From positions 434,001 through 498,000 of the forward strand of contig NZ_JAGTJJ010000003.1 of the NCBI RefSeq assembly GCF_028435365.1: a stretch of DNA of 64,000 nt, written 5' to 3'. The position numbers and the translations under genes were made by a program. Below, in pieces: positions 51,589-59,853 of the stretch. Positions within the stretch are counted from its first letter, which is position 1, and each line of letters starts with the position of its first letter. The notes under the pieces were generated by a model. The model was not told the origin of the DNA and ran no database searches. It worked only from the letters and a program-made list of their open reading frames with translations. Source of the stretch: Polyangium jinanense (GTDB lineage: Bacteria; Myxococcota; Polyangia; Polyangiales; Polyangiaceae).

Positions 51589-52758
51589 TCAGCGCGGGCC
51601 GAGGGACAACGAGAGCAACGCGAGGAATGCTCCCTCGCCGTATTTCGTCCTCGGATCGAACCGCACCACGTACCTCGCCGGGTCCGCGGCCACGACGGTG
51701 CCAGTGCTCACGAGCGAGAGATCGGGGTTTTGCCAGCGCGGCAGGAGCGCGGAGAGCGTCTCCGTCGCGACGCACGCATATTGTGATTCGGGAAGCCAAC
51801 CCATGCGAGCGCCCACGCCCATTCCATAGGCGATGAGCGAGGAGGCCGACGTCTCTTCGACATTCCCTTCGAGCCCCTCCGCCCCGAGGACCGTCATCCA
51901 GAGGCCGGAGGGTCTTCGTTCGGCGAGCAGCGCCGCGGCCGTTCGCCGGTAGCTCTCCAGAATGAAGGAATAGGAAGGGTGGCTCTCTGGCAGGTGAAGG
52001 AGCACCTCGGAGAGCCCGGCCATGACCCAGCCATGGCCGCGTCCCCAGAAGACAGGGCTCCGCCCGGTGCTCGGATCGGCCCACGCGGGCAGTGTTCCCT
52101 CGGCGCTCCGCTCCGCCCAGCCGTGTGCGTGCAGGCCGGTCCGAGGATCCATGAGGTGCTGGATATGCAGGACCGTTTGTCGCGCGGCCTCGTTGATGAT
52201 GGCTTCGTCACCCGTGGCCTCCCCGAGCCGCGCGAGGAACGTGAGGAGCAGGAAATCCGAGTCGACCCAGAGCTCCACCGAGCCCTGGTACCCTTCCAGT
52301 AAGGAAGAAATATGTGAAATGCTCCCGTCCTCGGCCCGCCGAAAGGTCCGCTGCATGTAGTCGTGGATGCTCTTCGCCGCCGCGAGATACCGGGCTTCGC
52401 CGGTCTCCTCGTACAGGAAGAGCAAGTTGAGCCCGCAGGCGATGAAATCGACGTCTGGCAAGAGCGGCTCGAACGACCCATCCTCGCCGATGGCCGTATC
52501 CAGGCTCGACTGCAGATATTCGAGCCACGCCCCCCGGGCCGCCGGATTCGTCGCATACACCTTCTCCACGCCCCACAGGAGCGTCGCGTCGCGCCAGTAG
52601 CAGAGGGCGCTCGAAGCCGGGTATTTCGAGCGGACCGCGGACAGCACCTCGCCCGCGACAGCCTCGGCGCGCGCGGGTGGTGGAGCTGGGCAGGCGGCCG
52701 TTTGGAATGGGGGAGGAACGAGCAGGACGACGAGCAACAACGTGAGCAGAGTTCGCAT
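51589..52758 (-). CDS. GH105-like unsaturated glycuronyl hydrolase
   Basis: A 389-residue exported glycoside hydrolase. MRTLLTLLLVVLLVPPPFQTAAC is a signal peptide with a lipobox-like Cys23. The mature chain is an (alpha/alpha) barrel of GH105/GH88 type (YesR/YteR): 'YPASSALCYWRDATLLWGVEK', 'DSDFLLLTFLARLGEATGD', 'GWAERSAEGTLPAWADPSTG', 'FWGRGHGWVMAGLSEVLLHL' (the family's active-site RGxGW-like segment) and 'ETSASSLIAYGMGVGARMGWL'. Such enzymes remove the unsaturated uronic acid left by pectin or other lyases. A GAAGGGA site is better placed for the second ATG (52758) than for the first (52764). Confidence 0.85.
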   Translation of the reverse strand: MRTLLTLLLVVLLVPPPFQTAACPAPPPARAEAVAGEVLSAVRSKYPASSALCYWRDATLLWGVEKVYATNPAARGAWLEYLQSSLDTAIGEDGSFEPLLPDVDFIACGLNLLFLYEETGEARYLAAAKSIHDYMQRTFRRAEDGSISHISSLLEGYQGSVELWVDSDFLLLTFLARLGEATGDEAIINEAARQTVLHIQHLMDPRTGLHAHGWAERSAEGTLPAWADPSTGRSPVFWGRGHGWVMAGLSEVLLHLPESHPSYSFILESYRRTAAALLAERRPSGLWMTVLGAEGLEGNVEETSASSLIAYGMGVGARMGWLPESQYACVATETLSALLPRWQNPDLSLVSTGTVVAADPARYVVRFDPRTKYGEGAFLALLSLSLGPR

Positions 52759-52921
52759 GGTCATTCCCTTCTTTCCGGCACCCAGACGGCCTGCAAGGAG
52801 CGTGACCCGGCCGCGCTCGAACACGCGGGCGACCGGGCCGGGCGCCGCCCATCCATCCCGCTCCGCGCGCGGTCGCGACCTCCTTCGCCTTGCCGCCGCC
52901 TTCGTGTACACTCCGCCCCGC

Positions 52922-54043
52922 ATGCGCGGCGCCATCCTCTTCAACGGCAATGCCGAGTCCGACGAATGGCTCGTCCGGGCCGCGGCTCCATTCCTCGCGA
53001 CGTCGCGGCACAAGGATCCGGCGGTCGCCGCCGCGCGCCGCACCCTGCTCGTCACGGCCGGCTGGGCCGAGCACGAGTACGACGAGGCGCACGTCAAGCG
53101 GGCCCTCAACGCCGCGGGCTTTCCCTCCGTCTTCGAGGACGGCTTCGATCGCGCCCACGAGAACCTCTCCTTGCTGACCGAGCTCGACGGAGTCCTCGCC
53201 GAGGCGCCCGAGCTCGCCGAGGCGTTCCGCGAGCTGCGCCGCGCCGAGGCCACCGCGCGCAGGTTTTACCTCGAGCACAACGCGCACACGATCGACCTCT
53301 TCCGCCGCACCCTGCGCGAGGCGAAATCCGAGGCGCCCGATACCGATCTCCAGAGCCTGCTCGCCGACATGACGCATCCCACGGGCCCGCGCGCGCTCGC
53401 CCGCCACGCCCTCGCGCGCGAGCTCCGGCGCGCCTTCCACACGCTCGAATCGAACGACGACCACCTCTTCGAGCTCTTCGGTGATATCGAGCGCCGCGCC
53501 TTCGACGCCGCCGGCGCCCTCTACCACCCGGCGTTCCGCGCCGCGAAAGAGCGGCTCGAAGCGCGCATCCTCTCCTCGAGCAACATCTTCCTCTTCGGCG
53601 GCCGCCTCGATCTTTTGCTCGGCGCGCTCCGCTTCTTCCGCCTGCGCGACGTCTTCGTCGAGGCTCTGCGCCGCGGCGCGCAGATCGTCGCCGTCTCCGC
53701 GGGCGCCATGGTCCTCTGCGAGCGCGTCATCGTGTACGACGATTTCGCCGAGACCCCACGCGATTTCCAGCTCTACGACCGCGGCCTCGGCATCGTGCAG
53801 GACATCCAGATCTTCCCCCATTGCATGGAGCGCATTCAAACGGACGACCGCGACAACCTCGCCTACCTCGCGCGAAGGTTCCGCCACCACGCGTGCGTCG
53901 GCCTGAACCAGCGCTCGCTCCTCCTGCTCGACCTCTCGCCACGCCGGGCCGTGAGCGTCGGCGCGGGGGACGGCGTCTACGTCTTCGGCCCCGACGGGAG
54001 GAAGCGCTGCCATCGCGCCGGCGAGGAGGTCGCGATCTCGTGA
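52922..54043 (+). CDS. Peptidase S51-like (cyanophycinase/dipeptidase E fold)
   Basis: A 373-residue protein. The opening 'ILFNGNAESDEWLVRAAAPF' and the nucleophile elbow 'IVAVSAGAMVLCERVIVYDD' (GxSAGA-type Ser) match the class I glutamine-amidotransferase-like S51 fold. 'IFLFGGRLDLLLGALRFFRL' lies ahead of it, and 'FPHCMERIQTDDRDNL' and 'GLNQRSLLLLD' after it. It is longer than typical S51 enzymes (~230-270 residues) because of a helical region (~80-210). Enzymatic type is inferred; cyanophycinase is only one possibility. Its stop overlaps the next start, so the YheT-type hydrolase is translationally coupled. Confidence 0.8.
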   Translation: MRGAILFNGNAESDEWLVRAAAPFLATSRHKDPAVAAARRTLLVTAGWAEHEYDEAHVKRALNAAGFPSVFEDGFDRAHENLSLLTELDGVLAEAPELAEAFRELRRAEATARRFYLEHNAHTIDLFRRTLREAKSEAPDTDLQSLLADMTHPTGPRALARHALARELRRAFHTLESNDDHLFELFGDIERRAFDAAGALYHPAFRAAKERLEARILSSSNIFLFGGRLDLLLGALRFFRLRDVFVEALRRGAQIVAVSAGAMVLCERVIVYDDFAETPRDFQLYDRGLGIVQDIQIFPHCMERIQTDDRDNLAYLARRFRHHACVGLNQRSLLLLDLSPRRAVSVGAGDGVYVFGPDGRKRCHRAGEEVAIS

Positions 54044-55017
54044 ATGGTATGGTTGACGGGAAAAACCGGGTATTTTCGTTCCTCGGCCACTGGTTCACCG
54101 TCGCGCCGGTCGCGCGGCACACGGTCGCGCCGCGCCGCATTTCGGCTTCCGTTCCCTTTCGGCTGACGGTCCCGGACACGAAATACGGCGAGGTCCGCCT
54201 CTCGGGCCGATTGCACCACGCGGCGTCGGATACGCTGCTCGTCGTCGTCCACGGCCTCGGGGGGGACGTCCGCAGCCATTACGTACTCTCGGCCGCCGCC
54301 GCCGCCGAGGCCGCCGGAATCGCGAGCCTGCGCGTCAACCTGCGTGGCTCCGACCGCACGGGCGAGGACATCTATCACGCGGCCATCACCCAGGACCTCC
54401 ACGCGACCCTCGCGAGCCCGGAGCTCGGCCGCTATTCGCGCATTCTCCTCCTCGGATACTCGCTCGGCGGGCACATCGTCCTCCGCGCCGCCACCGAATC
54501 ACTCGACCCCCGCGTCCGCGCCGTCGCCGCGGTATGCCCTCCGCTCGACCTCTTCGTCGGCGCGCGCGCCATCGACGAGCCCGCGCGGCTCGTGTATCGA
54601 CGCCACGTCCTCTCGGCCATCAAGGAGATTTACGCCGAGGTCGCCGGCCGCCGCCCCGTGCCTTTGCCGCTCGCGGAGGCGCGCCGCATTGCCACGATCC
54701 GTGACTGGGACGAGCACATCGTGGCCCCGCGCTTCGGCTTCCGCGGCGCGGACCATTATTACGGGGAGTCGAGCGTCGCGCCGCGCCTCGCGACGCTCGC
54801 CGTCCCCTCGCTCGTCGTGGCCGCCGCGCACGACCCCATGGTCCCGGCCCACACGCTCCTGCCCATTCTCTCCGGCGCCCGCCCGCCGCTCGAGGTGCGG
54901 TGGATCGATCGCGGCGGGCACGTCGGTTTTCCGGCCCGCGTCGACCTCGGTTTTCCCGGGTCGGGCGGGCTCGAAGATCAGGTCGTCGCGTGGCTCCGTG
55001 ATCGCGCGGGGGCTTGA
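54040..55017 (+). CDS. YheT-family alpha/beta hydrolase
   Basis: A 325-residue hydrolase of the COG0429/YheT group. Motifs are 'LLVVVHGLGGDVRSHYVLSA' (oxyanion/His-Gly), 'ASLRVNLRGSDRTGEDIYHA', the nucleophile elbow 'LLLGYSLGGHIVLRAATES' with Ser, 'PSLVVAAAHDPMVPAHTL' (acid Asp) and 'WIDRGGHVGFPARV' (catalytic His). YheT proteins are cytoplasmic or membrane-associated carboxylesterases of uncertain substrate. The start GTG at 54040 overlaps the upstream stop (GTGA) and has an AGGAGGT site ten bases before it, which favours it over ATG 54049. Confidence 0.9.
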   Translation: MNGMVDGKNRVFSFLGHWFTVAPVARHTVAPRRISASVPFRLTVPDTKYGEVRLSGRLHHAASDTLLVVVHGLGGDVRSHYVLSAAAAAEAAGIASLRVNLRGSDRTGEDIYHAAITQDLHATLASPELGRYSRILLLGYSLGGHIVLRAATESLDPRVRAVAAVCPPLDLFVGARAIDEPARLVYRRHVLSAIKEIYAEVAGRRPVPLPLAEARRIATIRDWDEHIVAPRFGFRGADHYYGESSVAPRLATLAVPSLVVAAAHDPMVPAHTLLPILSGARPPLEVRWIDRGGHVGFPARVDLGFPGSGGLEDQVVAWLRDRAGA

Positions 55018-55033
55018 CGCGGGGCCCTTCGGT

Positions 55034-55621
55034 TCATTTGGGGACGCACGTTCCCGGCGTGTCCGGGTTGAAGCACATCTGGTTGCACGGGCAGACACTC
55101 GCGCCGTCGCATGTGCCCCCCAGGCAATCCGCGTCGGACCAGCACTTCGGCAGCACCAGCTTCTCCTTGCAGCGGTTCATGACGCACGTGGTCGTGAGCG
55201 GGCAATCCGAAAACGACTCGCAGCATTCGTCCAAGCCCGGGCATGTCGCAGCATCAACCGAGCCCTCGGGGCACTCCCACGTCCCGCTCATGCAGACGGC
55301 GGGCACGGTCTCCGCGGATTGGCAGGTTGGTCTGCACGTCGGCCCAATGGCGCCACACGGGACGGACACGCCGCCCGTGCCGCCGTCTCCGCCGCTCCCG
55401 CCCCCGAAACCGCCCATGCCGCCGCTGGCGTGGCCGCCGCCGACGCCACCCACGCCGCCGTGACCGCCACCCCCGCCGCTCCCGCCGCTCCCCGCACTGC
55501 CGCCTTCCCCGTCACCCCCTTCACCCCCGTTCCCCGAGGGCGGCCGATAACCCCCGAGCCCGCAAGCCGTGAACATCAAGGAAACGAACGCGATCGAAAC
55601 GAAGCCAAGTCGATGGTTCAT
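55034..55621 (-). CDS. Small Cys-rich lipoprotein, paralogue A
   Basis: A 195-residue exported protein. MNHRLGFVSIAFVSLMFTACG is a signal peptide with lipobox (FTAC, Cys20). Residues ~30-85 are Gly-rich linker. The mature domain has about 14 cysteines, with 'CPGLDECCESFSDCPLTTTCVM', 'CWSDADCLGGTCDG' and a final 'FNPDTPGTCVPK'. The gene next on the same strand (55752-56330) encodes a close paralogue with the same order, so this pair is a tandem duplication. Function unknown; an envelope or surface role is likely. Confidence 0.8.
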   Translation of the reverse strand: MNHRLGFVSIAFVSLMFTACGLGGYRPPSGNGGEGGDGEGGSAGSGGSGGGGGHGGVGGVGGGHASGGMGGFGGGSGGDGGTGGVSVPCGAIGPTCRPTCQSAETVPAVCMSGTWECPEGSVDAATCPGLDECCESFSDCPLTTTCVMNRCKEKLVLPKCWSDADCLGGTCDGASVCPCNQMCFNPDTPGTCVPK

Positions 55622-55751
55622 GCCCCCGATGATACCATGAAATTGCGTTGCGGGACCGACCCGCGATATGCGCCGGCCGAGCGGGCTCGAAGATCTGATC
55701 GCCGCGTGGCTCCGGGACCGCGCGGTCACGTGAGCGTCGGGGCCATGGTTG

Positions 55752-56330
55752 TCAAGCCGGCACACACTTGCCCGGCGTATCCGGCGTGAAGCACGTGTCC
55801 CCGCAGGCGCAGACGATGGCGCCTTCGCAAACCTCTGCTTCCGTGCATTCCCCGTTGGTCCAGCATTGCCCGGGGAGCACCGGCTCCTTGCACACCTTGT
55901 TGACGCAGGTGAACATCGCCGGGCATTCCGACGGCGTCGTGCAGCAACCGGACTGCATCGGGCATGTGCTCGCCTCGGCCGAGCCCGGGGGGCACACCCA
56001 CGCGCCGCCGATGCATTCGGCGTTCGTCAGCATGTTAGGCATGCAGTCTTTCAAGCAGACGGGCGGCGTCTGATCGTTGCAATTCCCCCCCGACCCCCCA
56101 TTGCCGCCCGTGCCGCCGCCGCCGTGGCCGCCGCTCCCCGCACCACCGCCGACGCTGCTCGAGGTGACCGCCCCGCCTCCCTCGCCGCCGGTGCCGCCGG
56201 CGCCCCCCACGCTCGTGCCCTCTCCCCCTTCGCCCCCGTTCCCCGTGGGCGGCTGATAACTCCCGAGACCACACGCGGTGAACACCAGGGAAACGGTCGC
56301 GATCGAAACAAAAGCAAGTCGATGATTCAT
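55752..56330 (-). CDS. Small Cys-rich lipoprotein, paralogue B
   Basis: A 192-residue exported protein opening MNHRLAFVSIATVSLVFTACG, nearly the same signal peptide and lipobox as paralogue A. The linker has Gly/Ser repeats, then a Cys-rich domain: 'PPVCLKDCMPNM', 'CPMQSGCCTTPSECPAMFTC', 'CWTNGECTEAEVCEG', ending 'FTPDTPGKCVPA'. It is the upstream copy of a tandem pair and lies 13 bases after the stop of the kinase-STAND gene on the same strand. Its expression may therefore follow that kinase. Confidence 0.8.
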   Translation of the reverse strand: MNHRLAFVSIATVSLVFTACGLGSYQPPTGNGGEGGEGTSVGGAGGTGGEGGGAVTSSSVGGGAGSGGHGGGGTGGNGGSGGNCNDQTPPVCLKDCMPNMLTNAECIGGAWVCPPGSAEASTCPMQSGCCTTPSECPAMFTCVNKVCKEPVLPGQCWTNGECTEAEVCEGAIVCACGDTCFTPDTPGKCVPA

Positions 56331-56343
56331 GCCATCGATCGTA

Positions 56344-59300
56344 TCACGGAATGGCGAACGACCATATGACCGTGAGCGGCTTTCCCTCGAATGGCTGTAC
56401 GATTACCTGCCGGAACGCGCGATCCACGCACGCCCCGACCTTCGTCCCCACGAAACGCTCGTCGAGCGAGACGGCCGAGACCGTCCCCTTCGGATCGAGG
56501 ACGAGCGCGACCTTGCCGTTGCCCTTCGGCTGCTCCTCGTCCTCGCGCTTGCAGGAGGCCGCGACCACCTTCGCCTGCGAGAGCTTGGAGTACGCCTCGC
56601 CGAGCACCACGGACCGCGCCACGGGCCCGCCGCGCGGCTGCGGCAATGCCGTCACCGGCCCCGTGAGCCCGGGTTCGACGACGGGCGGCGGGATGTGCTC
56701 GGTCTCGCGCAGGAGGTCTTCGAGCGGCTCGGGCAGCTTCGCGTTGTCGCGCTCCTGCTTGACGAGGTACTCGTCGAGCTGGCGGACGACGCTCGAATCG
56801 AGCGCCGTGGGCTCCTTCGGCTCGGAGGGCGACGCCTTCGTCTGGGGCGTGAGCGAGCCCTGCACGAGCTTCAGCGCCGTCAGCGCCGCCTTCGCCTCGG
56901 CCTCGCGCTTCTCGGCCTCCTTTTGCCCCGAGACGGCGCGCTCCCGGTCGGCCTGCGCCTTCGCCTCGCGCGCGAGCGCGAGCGCCGCCTCGGCCTTCGC
57001 CATGGCCGTGTCCGCCTCGGCCTGCGCGCGCTGGGCCTCGAGGTCGACGTACACCGTCCCCGCCCCGAGCGCGATGGCGCCGGCCAGGATCCCCACCACG
57101 CCCCCGATGATCCGGCTCCGCTGCGCCGCCGCGACGCTGGCCGCGTAAAACCGTTTTGCCGCGCCTTCGAGGCGCATCTGCCGCGCCCGCAGGATCTCTT
57201 CGAGCAGAAGCAGGCGGCGCCTTCGCCAGAGGAGCTCGGGGTCGGGTTTTTCCTCCCAAACCTTCGCGGCCTCCTCGAAATCCTCGATGACGAGGCGCTC
57301 CTCTCGCTCGCTCGCGACCCAGTCCCGGAGCTTCCCCCAGTGCACGAGCAGCGCCTCGTGGGCGAGCGTCACGAGCTCGACCTCGCCGTCCTTGCGCCGC
57401 TCGGTCTCGCGCAGGACGAGCCGCGCCTCCGCGAAGACCTGCACGACCGCGCGCGCTGCGGGGCCGAGCTCGCGCACGAGCTCTCCGATCCGCCGCGTCA
57501 TGCGCGCTCCTGCGGGCGTCGTCAGCGAGAGCAGGATGCGCTGCACCATGCGCTCGGTGCCCGCCTCCTTCACCGCGCGATCCATGGTCTCGTTCGCGTG
57601 CCGCGAGAGCGCCCCGGAGAACTCGATCGCGCGGAGCGACGATCGCGTGATGAGCTTCCTCGCGCGATCGCGGCTGTGCCAGAGCTCGCGCAGCGCGAAC
57701 TCGACGAGCGGCATCGATCCGGCCGTCGTCTCCAGCGCTTCGAGCAGCTCCTTGCGCAGCCGCGGATCCTCGAACGTGTAGCCGTAGCTCTCGAACGCCG
57801 CGTCGATGACCTCGCCCCACGCGGCCGATCCGAGCGGCGAGACGAGCACCGCGCCGCGCGTGATCACGCGGCCCACCTGCTCGTGCGCGAGGATCGGATC
57901 GAGCAAATCGCGCCGCGCAGTCACCACGACGCGAAGCCCCGGCCAGGGACGCTCGCCGAGCCGCGCGAGCAGATCGAGCGTCCACGTCTGGCTCTTTCCG
58001 CCGGGGCCCTGCGCGAGCGTGGCGATCTCTTCGAGCTGATCGACGAGCAGCACGAGCCCGCGCTTGCTCTGCGAGAGCCACGCCTCGACGCGCGCGGCCG
58101 CCTCTTCGGGCGAGCGCTTCGGATCGAGGCCCATGTGAAAGAGCGCCGTCGTGAGGACCTGCCGCGGATCGGTGCCGGGCGAGATCAAAACGGTCTCCCA
58201 TTGCCGCGGACCGCCGAGCGCGCCGTCGGCGATCGCGGGCAGGATGCCGGCGCGCGCGAGGCTCGATTTGCCGCTCCCGCTCGGGCCGAGCAGCGCCGCG
58301 AGGCCACGCGTGCGCAAGACTTCGAGCGCCGCCGCGACCTCGACCCTGCGGCCGAAGAACACGTCGCGGTGCTCCTTCTCGAACCGCTCGAGGCCACGGA
58401 ATGGGCCGTCCTCTTCCGGCGGCAGCGCGCGCCTTCGCCCGACGAGCGCGCTGCGAATGCGTTCGAGCTCGATGGCCACGATCTCGGCGGATCGAGGCCG
58501 CCCCTCCGGCTCGGGGGCGAGCAGCGCGTCGACGAGATCGCCGAGCGAGGCCGGGAGTTCCGACACGAGCTCGGCGAGGCGCGGCGGCTCTTTTCGCCCG
58601 TGGAGGACGTCCTCGTCGAGCGAGCCCCGGCCCGCCGCGGGCGTCCGACCGACGAGGCAAACGAAGAGCACCGCGCCGAGCGCATAGAGATCACTCGCGC
58701 TCGTCGCGGGCGAGAGAGCACGCCAGCAGACTGGATCGACGAACCCGCGTTTTCCCCCGATCGCTTCGAGCGGCGAGCGAAAGCCTCGATCACTCGGGCG
58801 ATCTCGCGGCGTACTCGGCGCGCTCGGGATCTTCGATCGCATCGAGGGAATGGTTTGTCCTGGCGTGGCGGTCGACGCGGCCGAGATGCCGAAATCGATC
58901 AGCTTGTACGCCGCGGGCGTGCCGAGCAGGGCGGCGTCGACGACCACGTTCGCGGGCGAGATGTCGCGGTGCACGAGCCCGGCGCCGTGGACCGCGACGA
59001 GCGCCGAGGCGATCGCGATGCCGGCGTCGATCGTCTCGCGCACGGACAGCGTCTGCTTGTCGCGCAGCCGCTCGCCGAGCGACTCGCCCGCGACGTACTC
59101 CATCGCGAGGCCGATCACGCCGCGCGTCTCGTCGACGGGGAGCTGGTAGAAGCGCACGACGTTCGGGTGCTCGACGCGGCAGAGCCGGGCGGCCTCGTCG
59201 ATGATCGCTTGCCGGCCCGCCTCGCCGCCCGCGTCGAGCGAAAAGAGCTTGACCGCCGAGAGCCTTAGCTTCGTCGTGCCCGCGGTCTCTTCGGCCAGCC

Positions 59301-59418
59301 AAACCGGCGCGAAGCCGCCGCGACCGAGTTGCCGTACGAGCCAGAACGCCCCGATGCGCCGCTCGGCATCGGGGAGATCGGTCAGCCGACGGACGGCTTC
59401 GGGCAGGGCGCTCGACAT
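56344..59418 (-). CDS. Ser/Thr kinase fused to a STAND-type NTPase and C-terminal TonB/AgmX-like domain
   Basis: A 1024-residue fusion. Residues ~20-325 are a Hanks kinase with Lys57 (AVK), HRDISPAN at 150-157 and DFG at 175-177. The region 'FRGLERFEKEHRDVFFGRRVEV' (~340-361) introduces an nSTAND-like P-loop NTPase: Walker A GPSGSGKSS at 378-386 and Walker B 'GLVLLVDQLEEIATL' (Asp460). A membrane helix (~760-780, 'RIIGGVVGILAGAIALGAG') and a long Ala/Glu/Lys coiled coil (~782-845) follow. The C-terminal ~100 residues ('VALVLDPKGTVSAVSLDE', 'GACVDRAFRQVIVQPFEG') resemble the TonB/AgmX C-terminal fold. STAND proteins act as nucleotide-driven switches, so this may join kinase signalling with an oligomerising module. 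Confidence 0.88.
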   Translation of the reverse strand: MSSALPEAVRRLTDLPDAERRIGAFWLVRQLGRGGFAPVWLAEETAGTTKLRLSAVKLFSLDAGGEAGRQAIIDEAARLCRVEHPNVVRFYQLPVDETRGVIGLAMEYVAGESLGERLRDKQTLSVRETIDAGIAIASALVAVHGAGLVHRDISPANVVVDAALLGTPAAYKLIDFGISAASTATPGQTIPSMRSKIPSAPSTPRDRPSDRGFRSPLEAIGGKRGFVDPVCWRALSPATSASDLYALGAVLFVCLVGRTPAAGRGSLDEDVLHGRKEPPRLAELVSELPASLGDLVDALLAPEPEGRPRSAEIVAIELERIRSALVGRRRALPPEEDGPFRGLERFEKEHRDVFFGRRVEVAAALEVLRTRGLAALLGPSGSGKSSLARAGILPAIADGALGGPRQWETVLISPGTDPRQVLTTALFHMGLDPKRSPEEAAARVEAWLSQSKRGLVLLVDQLEEIATLAQGPGGKSQTWTLDLLARLGERPWPGLRVVVTARRDLLDPILAHEQVGRVITRGAVLVSPLGSAAWGEVIDAAFESYGYTFEDPRLRKELLEALETTAGSMPLVEFALRELWHSRDRARKLITRSSLRAIEFSGALSRHANETMDRAVKEAGTERMVQRILLSLTTPAGARMTRRIGELVRELGPAARAVVQVFAEARLVLRETERRKDGEVELVTLAHEALLVHWGKLRDWVASEREERLVIEDFEEAAKVWEEKPDPELLWRRRRLLLLEEILRARQMRLEGAAKRFYAASVAAAQRSRIIGGVVGILAGAIALGAGTVYVDLEAQRAQAEADTAMAKAEAALALAREAKAQADRERAVSGQKEAEKREAEAKAALTALKLVQGSLTPQTKASPSEPKEPTALDSSVVRQLDEYLVKQERDNAKLPEPLEDLLRETEHIPPPVVEPGLTGPVTALPQPRGGPVARSVVLGEAYSKLSQAKVVAASCKREDEEQPKGNGKVALVLDPKGTVSAVSLDERFVGTKVGACVDRAFRQVIVQPFEGKPLTVIWSFAIP

Positions 59419-59481
59419 GCCAGGGCGGACATTGTCACGAGGCCAGGGCGGCGTGTCAAATGGAGCTGACGCGGGATCGAG

Positions 59482-59832
59482 CTAGGTGCGCGTGCGCCGG
59501 AAGAGGTCCTGCACCACGTCCACCCGATCGGCGGCGATGCGGAGCATCCAGTGGCTCACGCGATGGTCGGGAATCGCATACGCAATGAGGCGCAGCCTGC
59601 CCGAGAGACCACGCGGCGGCAGCGCCGTGCTGAAGACGGGCGTCGTGCGGGTCGTCTCCATCTCCGGCCGCGTCCGCGCCGCCTCGTCGAGAGGCTGCTG
59701 TTCGGGCTGGATCCAGTGCGCGTTGCCCATCGGGCGCGGTGACGTCTCGCGCGGTACGCCCGGCCTGTCCATCAGGTCGCGGTCGGCGCCCCAAAAGGGC
59801 AGGTCATTCGGTCGATGTTCCTTCCTTTGCAT
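59482..59832 (-). CDS. Small hypothetical protein (116 aa)
   Basis: A 116-residue cytoplasmic protein of a type seen in several proteobacteria but without a function that I know. It has 'DLMDRPGVPRETSPRPMGNAHW' at ~20-41, then 'PVFSTALPPRGLSGRLRLIAYAIPDHRV' (~64-91) and 'HWMLRIAADRVDVVQDLF' at the end. The pattern MDRPGVPxE...P.G.AHW and the conserved HW/ADRVDV end suggest a conserved family. It sits between the kinase-STAND gene and the alcohol dehydrogenase gene on the same strand, 21 bases after the latter's stop, so co-transcription with it is likely. Confidence 0.7.
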   Translation of the reverse strand: MQRKEHRPNDLPFWGADRDLMDRPGVPRETSPRPMGNAHWIQPEQQPLDEAARTRPEMETTRTTPVFSTALPPRGLSGRLRLIAYAIPDHRVSHWMLRIAADRVDVVQDLFRRTRT

Positions 59833-59853
59833 CTTCGCCTCCCTTCTGGAAAG

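Noticed and set aside
56329..59268. Plus-strand frame of 979 codons opposite the kinase-STAND gene
   Set aside because: Highly biased composition (Arg/Glu/Leu) and no domain; the minus-strand frame has kinase and STAND motifs.
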